Shown: positions 33,185-42,850 of the stretch, one piece after another
How positions within the stretch are numbered: position 1 is the stretch's first letter
How the letters are laid out: each line of letters begins with the position of its first letter
Source: Stenotrophomonas sp. 704A1
GTDB taxonomy: Bacteria > Pseudomonadota > Gammaproteobacteria > Xanthomonadales > Xanthomonadaceae
DNA: 64,000 bases
Assembly (NCBI RefSeq): GCF_030549525.1
Contig: NZ_CP130831.1
Span: forward strand, 1,823,501-1,887,500
Direction of reading: 5' to 3'
The notes under the pieces: generated by a model
The model's input: the letters and a program-made list of their open reading frames with translations, nothing else
What the model was told of the DNA's origin: nothing
Databases searched by the model: none
Made by a program: the position numbers and the translations under genes

Positions 33185-34609
33185 ATGACCCCAGTGCAAC
33201 CGGGTGCCGCCGTCGATGGCGGCGAGAACACCGCCCTTATCGTCCTGATCAGCTGCGTGGCGACCCTGGGAGGATTCCTGTTCGGCTTCGACAGCGGCGT
33301 CATCAACGGCACGGTTGATGGCCTGCGCCAGGCCTTCGGCTCCAGCGAGGCGGCGCTCGGCTTCGAGGTCGCCTCGATGCTGCTGGGGTGCGCGATCGGC
33401 GCCTTCCTGGCGGGCTGGCTGGGCGACCGCCTGGGCCGTCGCGGCGTCCTGATCGTATCCGCGCTGTTGTTCCTGGTCTCGGCGCTGGGTGCCGGCGCTG
33501 CCCACGCCTCGTGGCTGTTCATCGCCGCCCGCGTGCTCGGCGGCTTCGCGGTGGGGGCGGCCAGCGTGATGTCGCCGGCCTACATCGCCGAAGTGGCATC
33601 GGCACGCTATCGCGGCCGCCTGGCCACGGTGCAGCAGATGGCGATCATCTGTGGCCTGTTTGCGGCCTTCCTGAGCAATTACCTGCTGGCCCGCGCCGCC
33701 GGGGCGTCGACCGAGCCGTTGTGGCTGGGCCATGAGGCCTGGCGCTGGATGTTCTGGATGCAGGCGCTGCCGTCGGGGCTGTTCCTGCTGTTGTTGCTGC
33801 TGATTCCGGAAAGCCCGCGTTTCCTGGTGCTGAAGGGGCGGCAGGCGCAGGCCAGGGTGGTGCTGGCGCGGTTGTACGGCGGCAGCGCGGCGGTGGCCAA
33901 GCAGTCGGAGATCGAGGCCAGTCTTGCCCGTGACCAGCACAAGCCACGTTTCGGCGACCTGCGTGACAGGGCCACCGGCAAGCTGCGTCCGCTCCTGTGG
34001 GTGGGCATCGGCCTGGCCATGTTCCAGCAGCTGGTCGGCATCAACGTGGTGTTCTACTACGGCGCGGTGCTGTGGCAGGCGGTGGGCTTCTCGGAGGGCG
34101 ACGCGCTGCTGATCAACGTGCTGTCCGGAGGGCTGAGCATCGGTGCCTGCCTGCTGACCGTGCTGCTGATCGATCGTATCGGTCGCAAGCCGCTGCTGTG
34201 GGTCGGCTCGGTCGGCATGTCGGTGGCGCTGGTGCTGATGGTGGTGGCCTTCGCCAGTGGCAGTCTGGCCGACGGGCGCCTGCAGTTGTCCGACGGCATG
34301 GGGCGGCTGGCGCTGATCGCCGCCAACGTCTATGTGGTGTTCTTCAACATGTCCTGGGGCCCGGTGATGTGGGTGATGCTGGGCGAGATGTTCCCCAACC
34401 AGATCCGCGGGCCGGCGCTGGCCGTGACCGGGGCGGCGCAGTGGACCTCGAACTTCGCGATCACGGTGACCTTCCCGATGCTGCTGGCCGGCATCGGCCT
34501 GGCCGGGGCCTACGGCATCTATACGGTCGCGGCGATCCTCTCGATCTTCTTCGTGGTGCGCTACGTACGCGAGACCAAGGGCAAGGAGCTGGAGCAGATG
34601 GAAGGCTGA
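33185..34609 (+). CDS. Sugar porter family MFS permease
   Basis: The 474-aa, 12-helix proton-sugar symporter carries sugar-porter signatures: GFLFGFDSGVINGT, GDRLGRRGVLIVS, PESPRFLVLKGR, QQLVGINVVFYYG and RETKGKELEQ. Substrate cannot be fixed by eye; glucose, galactose or xylose are the likeliest. The Entner-Doudoroff genes 12 kb away would receive glucose. The ATG at 33185 was chosen over 33152 for length. Confidence 0.9.
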   Translation: MTPVQPGAAVDGGENTALIVLISCVATLGGFLFGFDSGVINGTVDGLRQAFGSSEAALGFEVASMLLGCAIGAFLAGWLGDRLGRRGVLIVSALLFLVSALGAGAAHASWLFIAARVLGGFAVGAASVMSPAYIAEVASARYRGRLATVQQMAIICGLFAAFLSNYLLARAAGASTEPLWLGHEAWRWMFWMQALPSGLFLLLLLLIPESPRFLVLKGRQAQARVVLARLYGGSAAVAKQSEIEASLARDQHKPRFGDLRDRATGKLRPLLWVGIGLAMFQQLVGINVVFYYGAVLWQAVGFSEGDALLINVLSGGLSIGACLLTVLLIDRIGRKPLLWVGSVGMSVALVLMVVAFASGSLADGRLQLSDGMGRLALIAANVYVVFFNMSWGPVMWVMLGEMFPNQIRGPALAVTGAAQWTSNFAITVTFPMLLAGIGLAGAYGIYTVAAILSIFFVVRYVRETKGKELEQMEG

Positions 34610-35017
34610 CAAATCTCGGCTTCGGATACGTTCCGCCTGGCGCCTCCGTGTCATCGAGGGCGAAGGCGGGGCAGCCCAATCCGGGACACGCCGTAAACCC
34701 TTCCATGGGGACTCGATGGCGCCATCCATGGCGCCAACGGTCCCGGCTTGAGCTGCCCCGCCTTCGCACCAGGCATTGCGGTTCCGGCGGATTTTCCGAA
34801 GCGCGCCGTCCGGCGGTTGCCACCGCCTTCGCGGGAAACTGTCAGGAGGGGGCGGGCCACCCTTGCCTGGACCGTTGGCGCCATGGATGGCGCCATCGAG
34901 CACCATGGATGGGCTTTTGCGTGTCCAGGCAAGGGTGGCCCGCCCCCTCTCACGCAGGAGCAGGGAGGCGCCAGAGCGACCAACCCGACCGCAGCCACCG
35001 GCAAACCCGGAAAACAG
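34610..35017. repeat. Noncoding region with two large palindromic modules
   Basis: No gene is seen here. Module 1 spans 34660-34767, closed by 16-bp perfect arms (34660-34675 with 34752-34767). Module 2 spans 34847-34948, closed by 26-bp perfect arms (34847-34872 with 34923-34948). The arms of the two modules differ. Inside both is the same 32-base core in opposite orientation (34712-34743 and 34869-34900, perfect inverted copies). Each core is itself a near palindrome (TGGCGCCAT-CC-ATGGCGCCA). Confidence 0.85.
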
Positions 35018-35044
35018 AAAAGCCCGCACAAAGGCGGGCTTTTT
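35018..35044 (-). terminator. Terminator of tRNA-Glu
   Basis: The stem AAAAGCCCGC with GCGGGCTTTT around an ACAAAG loop is followed by T-rich sequence in both directions. It terminates the - strand tRNA gene 20 bases away. Confidence 0.85.
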
Positions 35045-35063
35045 CGGTTCCTGCTGCGGCGAC

Positions 35064-35138
35064 TGGCGCTCCCTAGGGGACTCGAACCCCTGTTTTAGCC
35101 TTGAGAGGGCCACGTCCTAACCACTAGACGAAGGGAGC
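35064..35138 (-). tRNA. tRNA-Glu (CTC)
   Basis: This is a 75-base - strand tRNA with encoded CCA, acceptor GCTCCCT/AGGGAGC and anticodon loop CTCTCAA (anticodon CTC, reads GAG). The T loop is TTCGAGT. A CTC isoacceptor is expected in a GAG-rich high-GC genome. Confidence 0.93.
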
Positions 35139-35184
35139 GTAACGGTGTCGCTGCCGAGGCAGGAGCGCTAGTATATGCACCTCG

Positions 35185-36567
35185 ATGCCATTGGGCAATC
35201 CCGAAACTTCAACCGGAAGCGCCAACATCATTTCCCCTGCTACATCACCGTTCAGCCTGCGCGTCATCCCGCGCGACCAGCACACGATCTCCCGCAAGGA
35301 CATCAGCCCGAACGCCCTGCGCGTGCTTTATCGCCTGCGCGATGCCGGCTTCGGCGCCTACCTTGTCGGCGGCGCGGTGCGTGACCTGCTGGTCAATGGC
35401 CAACCCAAGGATTTCGACGTGGCCACCGACGCCACGCCCGAACAGGTCAAGCAGCTGTTCCGCAACTGCCGCCTGATCGGCCGCCGCTTCCGCCTGGCCC
35501 ATGTGGTGTTCGGCCGCGAGATCATCGAAGTCGCCACCTTCCGTGCCAACAGCGATGACGGCAGCGGCGACCGCGAGATGGAAAACGGCATGCTCGTGCG
35601 CGACAACGTGTACGGCACCATCGAAGACGATGCCGTCCGTCGCGACTTCACCTGCAATGCGCTGTACTACGCCATCGAGGATTTCTCGGTGCGCGATTAC
35701 ACCGGCGGCTTCGAAGACGTGCAGGCGCGCCTGATGAAACTCATCGGCGATCCGGTGCAGCGCTACCAGGAAGACCCGGTGCGCATGCTGCGTGCGGTGC
35801 GCCTGGCGGCCAAGCTCGGCTTCCAGATCGAAGAGGGCACCGCCGCACCGATCCCGCAGCTGGCCGGCCTGCTCAATGAAGCGGCGCCTGCCCGCCTGTT
35901 CGAGGAAGTGCTGAAGCTGTTCCTGTCCGGGCATGGCGTGGCCAGCTTTGAAGGCCTGGAACGCTATGGCCTGCTCGACGTGCTGTTCCCGGAAAGCGCC
36001 AAGGCGCTCAGGTCGAACCGCACCGGCGCGCTGCGCCGCATGCTGGTCGAAGGCCTGGCCAATACCGATGCACGCGTGGCCAACGACGAGCCGGTCTCGC
36101 CGGCGTTCCTGTTCGCATTGCTGCTGTGGCCGGCGTTCTGCCGTGCGCAGGCCTCGCTGCTGAAGCAGGGGGTTGCACCGGAGGAGGCGCAGCGCCGCGC
36201 CGCCGACCGCGTCACCGTGCAGCAGTTGAGCACCATCGCGCTGCCGCGCCGTTTCTCCTTGCCCATGCAGGAAATCTGGCTGCTGCAGTCGCGCTTCGGT
36301 TCGCGCCAGCGCAAGCGCGTGTTCCGCACGCTCACCCACCCGCGCTTCCGTGCGGCGTTCGATTTCCTGGCGCTGCGTCAGGTCGCTTCTGCCGAGCACG
36401 AAGCCGACGTCGCGTTCTGGCGCGAGGCGCAGGCCCAGTCCGGGCACGAACTGGAATCGTCGCTGGATGCCATGCACCACGAGGACGGGGACGAAGAGGG
36501 TGGGGCACCGCGCAAGCGTCGCCGCCGTCGTCGTCGCCCCGGCGGGGCGGCCAGCGCCGCCGAGTAG
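35185..36567 (+). CDS. pcnB: Poly(A) polymerase I
   Basis: The 460-aa nucleotidyltransferase adds 3' poly(A) to RNA and promotes decay. It shows VIPRDQHTISRKDISPNALR, the catalytic YLVGGAVRDLL and KDFDVATDATPEQVKQLFRN, and RRFRLAHVVFG. The very basic tail RKRRRRRRRP suits RNA binding. Length equals the E. coli enzyme. The ATG at 35185 is likely; another ATG at 35175 is out of frame. folK starts 3 bases after its stop. Confidence 0.93.
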   Translation: MPLGNPETSTGSANIISPATSPFSLRVIPRDQHTISRKDISPNALRVLYRLRDAGFGAYLVGGAVRDLLVNGQPKDFDVATDATPEQVKQLFRNCRLIGRRFRLAHVVFGREIIEVATFRANSDDGSGDREMENGMLVRDNVYGTIEDDAVRRDFTCNALYYAIEDFSVRDYTGGFEDVQARLMKLIGDPVQRYQEDPVRMLRAVRLAAKLGFQIEEGTAAPIPQLAGLLNEAAPARLFEEVLKLFLSGHGVASFEGLERYGLLDVLFPESAKALRSNRTGALRRMLVEGLANTDARVANDEPVSPAFLFALLLWPAFCRAQASLLKQGVAPEEAQRRAADRVTVQQLSTIALPRRFSLPMQEIWLLQSRFGSRQRKRVFRTLTHPRFRAAFDFLALRQVASAEHEADVAFWREAQAQSGHELESSLDAMHHEDGDEEGGAPRKRRRRRRRPGGAASAAE

Positions 36568-36570
36568 GTC

Positions 36571-37056
36571 ATGACCCGTGCCTGGATCGGGCTCGGCGCC
36601 AATCTTGGCGACGCAGCCAGTACCGTCCGCGCGGCCATCGCCGCGCTGGACGCATTGCCCGCGACACGGCTGCTGCAGGCCTCGCGCCTGTATGCAACGC
36701 CGGCCTGGGGCAATGAGGACCAGCCGCCGTTCGTCAACGCAGTGGCGGCGGTGGACACCGCACTGCCTGCGCTCGAACTGCTGCAGGCAATGCTGGCGCT
36801 GGAGCAGCGCTTCGGCCGCGTGCGTGACCCGGCGGTGCAGTGGGGGCCGCGCGCGCTCGACCTGGACCTGCTGCTGTTCGGCGAGCAGGTGCTGGATCTG
36901 CCGGAGCTGAAGGTGCCGCACCCGTACCTGCACCAGCGCGCGTTCGTGCTGGTGCCATTGGCCGAAATCGCCGCGGATCTGGCCATTCCCGGCCATGGCC
37001 GCGTGCGGGATGCAGTGATGCGGGTGGATGCCTGCGGGATCGCGCCGATAGGGTGA
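36571..37056 (+). CDS. folK: HPPK, folate biosynthesis kinase
   Basis: The 161-aa 2-amino-4-hydroxy-6-hydroxymethyldihydropteridine diphosphokinase transfers pyrophosphate from ATP to the pterin. The signature [19 protein letters not shown] contains the two metal-binding Asp residues, and [11 protein letters not shown] starts the fold. It is tightly spaced after pcnB and 34 bases before panB. Confidence 0.93.
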   Translation: MTRAWIGLGANLGDAASTVRAAIAALDALPATRLLQASRLYATPAWGNEDQPPFVNAVAAVDTALPALELLQAMLALEQRFGRVRDPAVQWGPRALDLDLLLFGEQVLDLPELKVPHPYLHQRAFVLVPLAEIAADLAIPGHGRVRDAVMRVDACGIAPIG

Positions 37057-37090
37057 TAATGCCCGGGTTATCTCCCCCGGTTATCAGCAC

Positions 37091-37906
37091 ATGAGCACCC
37101 ACGCAGACAGCAAGCCCTGGACCGTTCCCGCCCTGGCCGAAGCCAAGCGCAATGGCCAGAAGCTGGTCATGTTGACCGCCTACGACGCTGGCTTTGCCCG
37201 CACTTTCGATGCCAACGGCGTCGACCTGATCCTGATCGGCGATTCGCTGGGCATGGTGGTGCAGGGACATGATTCGACCCTGCCGGTGACCGTCGCCGAC
37301 ATGGTCTACCACACCCGTGCCGTGGCCCGCGTGCTGCAGCGCGCGCTGCTGGTGGCCGACCTGCCGTTCGGTGCCGACGCCACCCCGGAGCGTGCGCTGG
37401 ATGCCTCGCTGCAGCTGCTGCAGGCCGGTGCCGAGATGGTCAAGATCGAAGGTGCCGGCTTCAAGGTCGACATCATCCGTTACCTGGTCGAGCGCGAGAT
37501 TCCGGTCTGCGCGCACCTGGGCCTGACCCCGCAGTCGGTGCTGCGCCTGGGCGGCTTCAAGATCCAGGGCCGCGGCGATGCGGCGCGCCAGCTGGTGGAC
37601 GATGCCAGGGCCGTGGCCGCTGCCGGCGCCAGCATCATGGTGCTCGAGTGCGTGCCGACCCCGGTCGCCGCCGAAGTCACCGCCGCAGTGGATGTTCCCA
37701 CCATCGGTATCGGTGCCGGCCCGCAGTGCGACGGACAGGTGCTGGTGCTGCATGATTTCCTTGGCCTGGACAGCGGCCATCGGCGTCCGAAGTTCGTCAA
37801 GGACTTCCTTGCCGAAGGCGGTTCGGTGGCCGGTGCCACCCGTGCCTATGCCGACGCCGTGCGCGACGGCAGCTTCCCCGACGAACAACACGCGTACGCC
37901 CAATGA
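37091..37906 (+). CDS. panB: Ketopantoate hydroxymethyltransferase
   Basis: The 271-aa enzyme makes ketopantoate from 2-oxoisovalerate and methylene-THF. Motifs are [39 protein letters not shown] and the late [19 protein letters not shown]. It is the first of panB-panC; its stop overlaps the panC ATG by 4 bases. Confidence 0.95.
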   Translation: MSTHADSKPWTVPALAEAKRNGQKLVMLTAYDAGFARTFDANGVDLILIGDSLGMVVQGHDSTLPVTVADMVYHTRAVARVLQRALLVADLPFGADATPERALDASLQLLQAGAEMVKIEGAGFKVDIIRYLVEREIPVCAHLGLTPQSVLRLGGFKIQGRGDAARQLVDDARAVAAAGASIMVLECVPTPVAAEVTAAVDVPTIGIGAGPQCDGQVLVLHDFLGLDSGHRRPKFVKDFLAEGGSVAGATRAYADAVRDGSFPDEQHAYAQ

Positions 37907-38742
37907 TCCAGACCTTCAACGAACTCGGCGCGCTGCGCGGGCAGATCGCCCAATGGAAGCGCGAAGGCCTGCGCGTGGCGCTGGTGCCGACCATGGGCAA
38001 CCTGCACGGCGGCCACCACGCGCTGGTGACCCTGGCACGGCAGTACGCCGACAGGGTGGTGGCGAGCATCTTCGTCAATCCGACCCAGTTCGGGCCGAAC
38101 GAGGATTTCAGCCGTTATCCGCGCACGCCCGAGGCCGACGTGGCCGGGCTGGCCCAGGTCGGCTGCGATGCGGTGTGGCTGCCCAGCGTGGAGGCGATGT
38201 ACCCACTTGGCGTGGACAGGACCACGCGCATGCACGCGCCGGGCGTCAGTGAAGTGCTGGAGGGCGCCAGCCGCCCGGGTCACTTCGATGGCGTGTGCAC
38301 GGTGGTCGCGCGCCTGTTCCTGCAGGTGCAGCCGGATGTGGCGGTGTTCGGGCGCAAGGATTACCAGCAGCTGGCCGTCATCAAGCAGATGGTGGCCGAG
38401 CTGTCGTTCCCGATCCAGATCGTCGGTGCGGAGATCGTGCGCGACGAAGACGGCCTGGCCAAGAGTTCGCGCAACCAGTACCTGAGCGCCGAACAACGCC
38501 CGGTCGCGACCAGCATCCACCGTACCCTGCTGGGCATGCGCGAAGGGTACGTGGCCGGGCAGGCACGCGCGCAGATCGAGGCTGACGCCACGGCCGCGCT
38601 GCAGGCCGCCGGCTTCCAGGTCGATTACGCGGTGCTGCGCACCCCGGAGCTGGCCGAGCCGACCTTCGATGGCGGTGGCCGCGTGGCGCTGATTGCCGCG
38701 CGCCTGGGCACCACCCGGCTGATCGACAACCTGGAATTCTGA
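37903..38742 (+). CDS. panC: Pantothenate synthetase
   Basis: The 279-aa enzyme joins pantoate and beta-alanine with ATP. It has [15 protein letters not shown] (HIGH-like), [35 protein letters not shown] and the KMSKS-like [12 protein letters not shown]. It is coupled to panB and separated from panD by a SMAG repeat. Confidence 0.95.
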   Translation: MIQTFNELGALRGQIAQWKREGLRVALVPTMGNLHGGHHALVTLARQYADRVVASIFVNPTQFGPNEDFSRYPRTPEADVAGLAQVGCDAVWLPSVEAMYPLGVDRTTRMHAPGVSEVLEGASRPGHFDGVCTVVARLFLQVQPDVAVFGRKDYQQLAVIKQMVAELSFPIQIVGAEIVRDEDGLAKSSRNQYLSAEQRPVATSIHRTLLGMREGYVAGQARAQIEADATAALQAAGFQVDYAVLRTPELAEPTFDGGGRVALIAARLGTTRLIDNLEF

Positions 38743-38760
38743 GTTCCGGTCGATGCGTGG

Positions 38761-38783
38761 CGCCGGGCCTGGCCCGGCGCTAC
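38761..38783 (-). repeat. SMAG repeat (reverse orientation)
   Basis: On the - strand this reads GTAGCGCCGGGC then CAGGCCCGGCG. It lies between panC and panD and could form an intra-operon hairpin that separates the expression of the two. Confidence 0.8.
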
Positions 38784-38863
38784 CTGAACGGGGTGCCCGG
38801 CGTGATGCCCCGCGCCGCGCGGGTGCTAGAATCCGCTCTTTCCTTTGCCGTTGCAGCGCCCCC

Positions 38864-39244
38864 ATGCACCTGTCCCTGCTCAAGACCAAGATCCACCGCG
38901 CCACCGTCACCCATTCGGAGCTGAACTACGAAGGCTCGATCGCCATCGATGACAACCTGCTGGCTGCCACCGGCATCCGCGAGTTCGAGCAGGTGCACAT
39001 CTGGGACGTGACCAACGGTGCGCGCTTCTCGACCTACGCCATCCGCGCCGAAGCCGGCAGCGGCGTTGTCTCGCTCAACGGTGGTGCCGCGCGCCACGTG
39101 CAGGTGGGTGACATCATCATCATCGCCGCGTTCGCCAGCATGACCGAGCAGGAAGCCGACAGCTTCAAGCCGAAGCTGGTGTACGTGGATGGCAACAACC
39201 AGATCTCCCACACCAACGACACGATCCCGACCCAGGCCGCATGA
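38864..39244 (+). CDS. panD: Aspartate 1-decarboxylase precursor
   Basis: The 126-aa pyruvoyl enzyme yields beta-alanine for pantothenate. The self-cleavage Gly-Ser pair sits in [13 protein letters not shown], expected near residues 24-25. [21 protein letters not shown] and [11 protein letters not shown] complete the barrel. The length equals E. coli PanD. Its stop overlaps the pgi ATG by 4 bases. Confidence 0.95.
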   Translation: MHLSLLKTKIHRATVTHSELNYEGSIAIDDNLLAATGIREFEQVHIWDVTNGARFSTYAIRAEAGSGVVSLNGGAARHVQVGDIIIIAAFASMTEQEADSFKPKLVYVDGNNQISHTNDTIPTQAA

Positions 39245-40755
39245 CAACGAACAACGGATTCGACTCGCTGCATTCCCACGCCCAGCGCCTGAAGGGCGCA
39301 AGCATTCCCAGCCTGCTCGCCGCCGAACCCGGCCGCGTCCAGGAGCTGGCGCTGCGGGTCGGTCCGTTGTATGTCAATTTCGCCCGGCAGAAGTACGACG
39401 CCGCGGCGCTGCAGGCGCTGCTGGCGCTGGCTGCCGAGCGTGATGTCGGCGGTGCCATCGCCCGCCTGTTCCGTGGCGAACAGGTCAACCTGACCGAAGG
39501 CCGCGCGGCGCTGCATACCGCGCTGCGTGGCGATGGGGTCGATGCGCCGGTGGCGGCCGAGGCCTATGCCACCGCGCGCGACGTCCGCCAGCGCATGGGC
39601 GTGCTGGTACGTACGCTGGAAGAGAGCGGCGTCACCGACGTGGTCAGCGTTGGCATCGGCGGTTCCGATCTCGGTCCGCGCCTGGTCGCCGATGCACTGC
39701 GCCCGGTCAGCGGTGCGCGCCTGCGCGTGCATTTCGTGTCGAACGTGGACGGCGCCGCCATGCAGCGCACGCTGGCCACGCTGGATCCGGCGAAGACGGC
39801 CGGCATCCTGATCTCCAAGACCTTCGGCACGCAGGAAACCCTGCTCAACGGCCAGATCCTGCACGACTGGCTGGGCGGCAGCGAGCGCCTGTACGCGGTC
39901 AGCGCCAATCCGGAGCGTGCCGCCAAGGCCTTCGCCATCGCCGCCGAGCGCGTGCTGCCGATGTGGGACTGGGTCGGTGGCCGCTATTCGCTGTGGTCGG
40001 CGGTCGGTTTCCCGATCGCACTGGCGATCGGCTTCGAGCGTTTCGAACAGCTGCTGGAAGGCGCCGCGCAGATGGACGCGCACGCGCTGGACGCGCCGCT
40101 GGAGCGCAACCTGCCGGTGCTGCACGGGCTGACCGATATCTGGAACCGCAACCTGCTGGGCTGCGCCACGCACGCGGTGATGACCTACGACCAGCGCCTG
40201 GCGCTGCTGCCGGCCTACCTGCAGCAGCTGGTGATGGAAAGCCTGGGCAAGCGCGTGCAGCGCGATGGCCAGCCGGTCAGCACCGACACCGTGCCGGTGT
40301 GGTGGGGCGGGGCGGGTACCGACGTGCAGCACAGCTTCTTCCAGGCACTGCACCAGGGCACCAGCATCATTCCGGCCGATTTCATCGGCTGCGTGCACAA
40401 CGATGATCCATACACGGTCAATCACCAGGCGCTGCTGGCCAACCTGCTGGCGCAGACCGAGGCACTGGCCAACGGCCAGTCCAGCGACGATCCGCACCGT
40501 GATTACCCGGGTGGCCGCCCGAGCACGCTGATCCTGCTCGACGCGCTGACGCCGCAGGCACTGGGCGCGCTGATCGCCATGTACGAGCACGCCGTGTACG
40601 TGCAGTCGGTGATCTGGAACATCAACGCCTTCGACCAGTTCGGCGTGGAGCTGGGCAAGCAGCTGGCCAGTGGCCTGCTGCCGGCGCTGCAGGGCGAGGA
40701 CGTGGCGATTGCCGATCCGATGACCCGCGAGATCCTGGCGCAGCTGAAGGGCTGA
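39241..40755 (+). CDS. pgi: Glucose-6-phosphate isomerase
   Basis: The 504-aa enzyme interconverts glucose-6-P and fructose-6-P. Active-site blocks are [46 protein letters not shown] and [15 protein letters not shown]. It is about 45 residues shorter than E. coli Pgi, as in other Xanthomonads. It links to the ED genes 5 kb away by recycling fructose-6-P. Confidence 0.95.
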   Translation: MTTNNGFDSLHSHAQRLKGASIPSLLAAEPGRVQELALRVGPLYVNFARQKYDAAALQALLALAAERDVGGAIARLFRGEQVNLTEGRAALHTALRGDGVDAPVAAEAYATARDVRQRMGVLVRTLEESGVTDVVSVGIGGSDLGPRLVADALRPVSGARLRVHFVSNVDGAAMQRTLATLDPAKTAGILISKTFGTQETLLNGQILHDWLGGSERLYAVSANPERAAKAFAIAAERVLPMWDWVGGRYSLWSAVGFPIALAIGFERFEQLLEGAAQMDAHALDAPLERNLPVLHGLTDIWNRNLLGCATHAVMTYDQRLALLPAYLQQLVMESLGKRVQRDGQPVSTDTVPVWWGGAGTDVQHSFFQALHQGTSIIPADFIGCVHNDDPYTVNHQALLANLLAQTEALANGQSSDDPHRDYPGGRPSTLILLDALTPQALGALIAMYEHAVYVQSVIWNINAFDQFGVELGKQLASGLLPALQGEDVAIADPMTREILAQLKG

Positions 40756-40769
40756 GCCTCAACAATCCG

Positions 40770-40938
40770 GTAGCGCCGGGCCATGCCCGGCGAACGCAAT
40801 GACCGCCTGGTAGCGCCGGGCCATGCCCGGCGAACGCAATGACCGCCGGTAGCGCCGGGCCATGCCCGGCGAACGCAATGACCGCCTGGTAGCGCCGGGC
40901 CATGCCCGGCGAACCCGGCGAACCCGGCGAACCCGGCG
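40770..40938 (+). repeat. Tandem array of four SMAG repeats plus 9-bp repeats
   Basis: Four GTAG-headed 23-base palindromes start at 40770, 40810, 40849 and 40889. They repeat every 39-40 bases with a conserved linker AACGCAATGACCGCC(TG). The last is followed by three tandem AACCCGGCG units (40912-40938). The array fills the gap between pgi and the converging response-regulator gene. Confidence 0.92.
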
Positions 40939-40943
40939 CCGCA

Positions 40944-41513
40944 TCAACGGCTCGGATCGCGCTCCGGGCTCGGCCGCTTGGCCAGCTTGCGCTGCAGCGA
41001 GCGGCGGTGCATGCCCAGCAGGCGCGCGGCCGCCGATACATTGCCGCCGGTCTCGTGCATCGCCTGCTGGATGTGTTCCCACTGCAGGCGGCTGATCGGC
41101 GTCATCGCATCGGGCACTTCCATCTCGCCATCGTCGGCCGGGCCATCGTCTTCCTTGCCGAGGGCGCGCAGGATCATCGGCACCGTGGCCGGCTTGGGCA
41201 GGTAGTCGTCGGCACCGAGCTTGATCGCCTCCACGGCGGTGGCGATGCTGGCGTAGCCGGTCACCAGCAGGATCCGCATGTCCGCGCGCAGGGCGCGCAG
41301 CGGCTGGATCAGGGCCAGGCCGGAATCGCTGCCCAGCTTCAGGTCGATCAGTGCGAACGCCGGCGGATGCTGGCGGGCCAGCGCCAGCGCGCTGGCGGCA
41401 TCCTGTGCGGTCTGTGTCTCAAGCCCCTTGCGGGCCAGGCTGCGTTGCAGGGTGCGCAGGTACAGCTCGTCGTCGTCGACCAGCAGGCCCAGGGTGGAGT
41501 GGTGAAGGCTCAT
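40944..41513 (-). CDS. regA: RegA/ActR-type response regulator
   Basis: The 189-aa regulator has a receiver domain (GLLVDDDELYLRTLQRSL; phospho-Asp in FALIDLKLGSDSG; LLVTGYASIATAVEAIK; conserved Lys in YLPKPA). A C-terminal Fis-type helix-turn-helix follows (GGNVSAAARLLGMHRRSLQRKLAKR), with no AAA+ domain. That is the RegA/PrrA/ActR plan of redox control. Its ATG overlaps the kinase stop. Its stop lies 6 bases from the SMAG array. Confidence 0.88.
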   Translation of the reverse strand: MSLHHSTLGLLVDDDELYLRTLQRSLARKGLETQTAQDAASALALARQHPPAFALIDLKLGSDSGLALIQPLRALRADMRILLVTGYASIATAVEAIKLGADDYLPKPATVPMILRALGKEDDGPADDGEMEVPDAMTPISRLQWEHIQQAMHETGGNVSAAARLLGMHRRSLQRKLAKRPSPERDPSR

Positions 41514-42736
41514 GGGGTGTCCTCGCGTGGGGCCAGCGGCAGGCGGAAGCCGACGCGACTGCCGGCCCCCTGGGCCGGGCGCATCCACATCTCGCCGTCG
41601 AGGCGTTCGATGGTGGCATGGGACAGGGCCAGGCCGACGCCCATGCCCTCGCTCTTGCTGCTGCCGAACAGCTTGCCCGGCAGTACCGCCGCACGGGCGT
41701 CGAAGCCATGGCCGTAGTCGCGGACCTCGCCGATCAGGTCGTCGCCTTCGATGCGCAGTTCCAGGTCCACGCGCGGCCGGCCGGCCTGTTCGCCGGCATC
41801 GGCGGCATTGTTGAGCAGGACCATCAGCAGATGGCCTACGCCCGGGTCCAGCGGCAAGCGCAGGGGGGCATCGTCGTTGCGATGCAGATCGATGGTCGGC
41901 CGCACCAGGCGCCACTGCTCCAGCACCTGCTGGGCGCTGGAGTGGCTGCGCCCCGGGGCATCGGCCGAGGCCGGTGCGGCCAGCGCCAGCACGCGTTCAC
42001 GGCACTGCACCAGCAGTTCGCGCAGGGTGTCCATGTCCTCGCGCACTTCCGGCTCCTCGCTGCGCTCGGCGACATCGTCGGCCAGCAGGGTCATGGTCGC
42101 CAGCGGTGTGTTCAGTTCATGCGCGACCGAGGCGGCGTGGGTGGCCAGGGCGACGATGCCCTCGTTGCGGGCGAAGCGTTCGCGCAGCGCCGACAGCTCC
42201 AGTTCGCGCTGGCGCAGGGCCAGCGCCAGGTGCGTCGAGAATGCCAGCACCACCGTTGCGGAAATCAGGAAGTTGGCCACCACGCCCCAGCGGTTGAGGT
42301 CGTGCGCGCGGAAGTAGCCATCCGGCAGCGGTTGGCCGAACAGGCCGCTGGCGGCGTAGCCGAGCAGGCAGGCCAGCGCCACCGCCAGCGCCCAGCGCAG
42401 GGGCAGGGCGAATGCGGCCAGGGCGATCAGGATCAGGAACAGCGAACTGAACGGGTTGGCCATGCCACCGCTCCAGCCGACCATCCAGGTCAGGATGATC
42501 ACGTCGACCAGGATGTGGCCGAACGCGGTCAGCGGCGCGGTATCGGCCGCTTCCGGGCGCAGCTGGGTGTACACGTTGAACAGTGCCAGCACGGCCACGC
42601 CGGCCCACAACGGCAGCTGCGGCAGCGGCAGGCCCAGCACCCAGGTGGCCACCAGGATGGTGGCGGCCTGTCCGCCCACGGCAAGCCAGCGCAGGCTGCA
42701 CAGGGTTCGGAGGAACGGGGCGTCGGGACCGGTCAT
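41510..42736 (-). CDS. regB: RegB/PrrB-type redox sensor kinase
   Basis: The 408-aa membrane kinase has about six N-terminal helices. One loop reads GWSGGMANPFSSLF and contains the GGxxNPF quinone-sensing heptad typical of RegB. The H box is AASVAHELNTPLATM. About 60 residues on, LLVQCRERVLAL places a Cys near the redox-active cysteine of RegB. ATP-binding boxes are VLLNNAADAGEQAG, YGHGFD and SEGMGVGLALSHATIER. It is co-transcribed with the regA gene and diverges from ispG. Confidence 0.88.
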   Translation of the reverse strand: MTGPDAPFLRTLCSLRWLAVGGQAATILVATWVLGLPLPQLPLWAGVAVLALFNVYTQLRPEAADTAPLTAFGHILVDVIILTWMVGWSGGMANPFSSLFLILIALAAFALPLRWALAVALACLLGYAASGLFGQPLPDGYFRAHDLNRWGVVANFLISATVVLAFSTHLALALRQRELELSALRERFARNEGIVALATHAASVAHELNTPLATMTLLADDVAERSEEPEVREDMDTLRELLVQCRERVLALAAPASADAPGRSHSSAQQVLEQWRLVRPTIDLHRNDDAPLRLPLDPGVGHLLMVLLNNAADAGEQAGRPRVDLELRIEGDDLIGEVRDYGHGFDARAAVLPGKLFGSSKSEGMGVGLALSHATIERLDGEMWMRPAQGAGSRVGFRLPLAPREDTP

Positions 42737-42850
42737 TCACGCCCATCGTATGCGTTCACGGGCGCGCGTGCCTGCGACAATAGGCCGCAGCCGTGCCGCC
42801 GGCTGAATGCGAGTCACCCGGAATGCGGGGGCGGGCGGTAGAATGCGCCC

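Noticed and set aside
34660..34948. Integron attC sites
   Set aside because: No core-site pair of the attC type and no cassette genes between the modules.
40770..40938. CRISPR-like periodic array
   Set aside because: The 23-base unit is a GTAG-headed palindrome and the spacers are near-identical, unlike CRISPR spacers; no cas genes.
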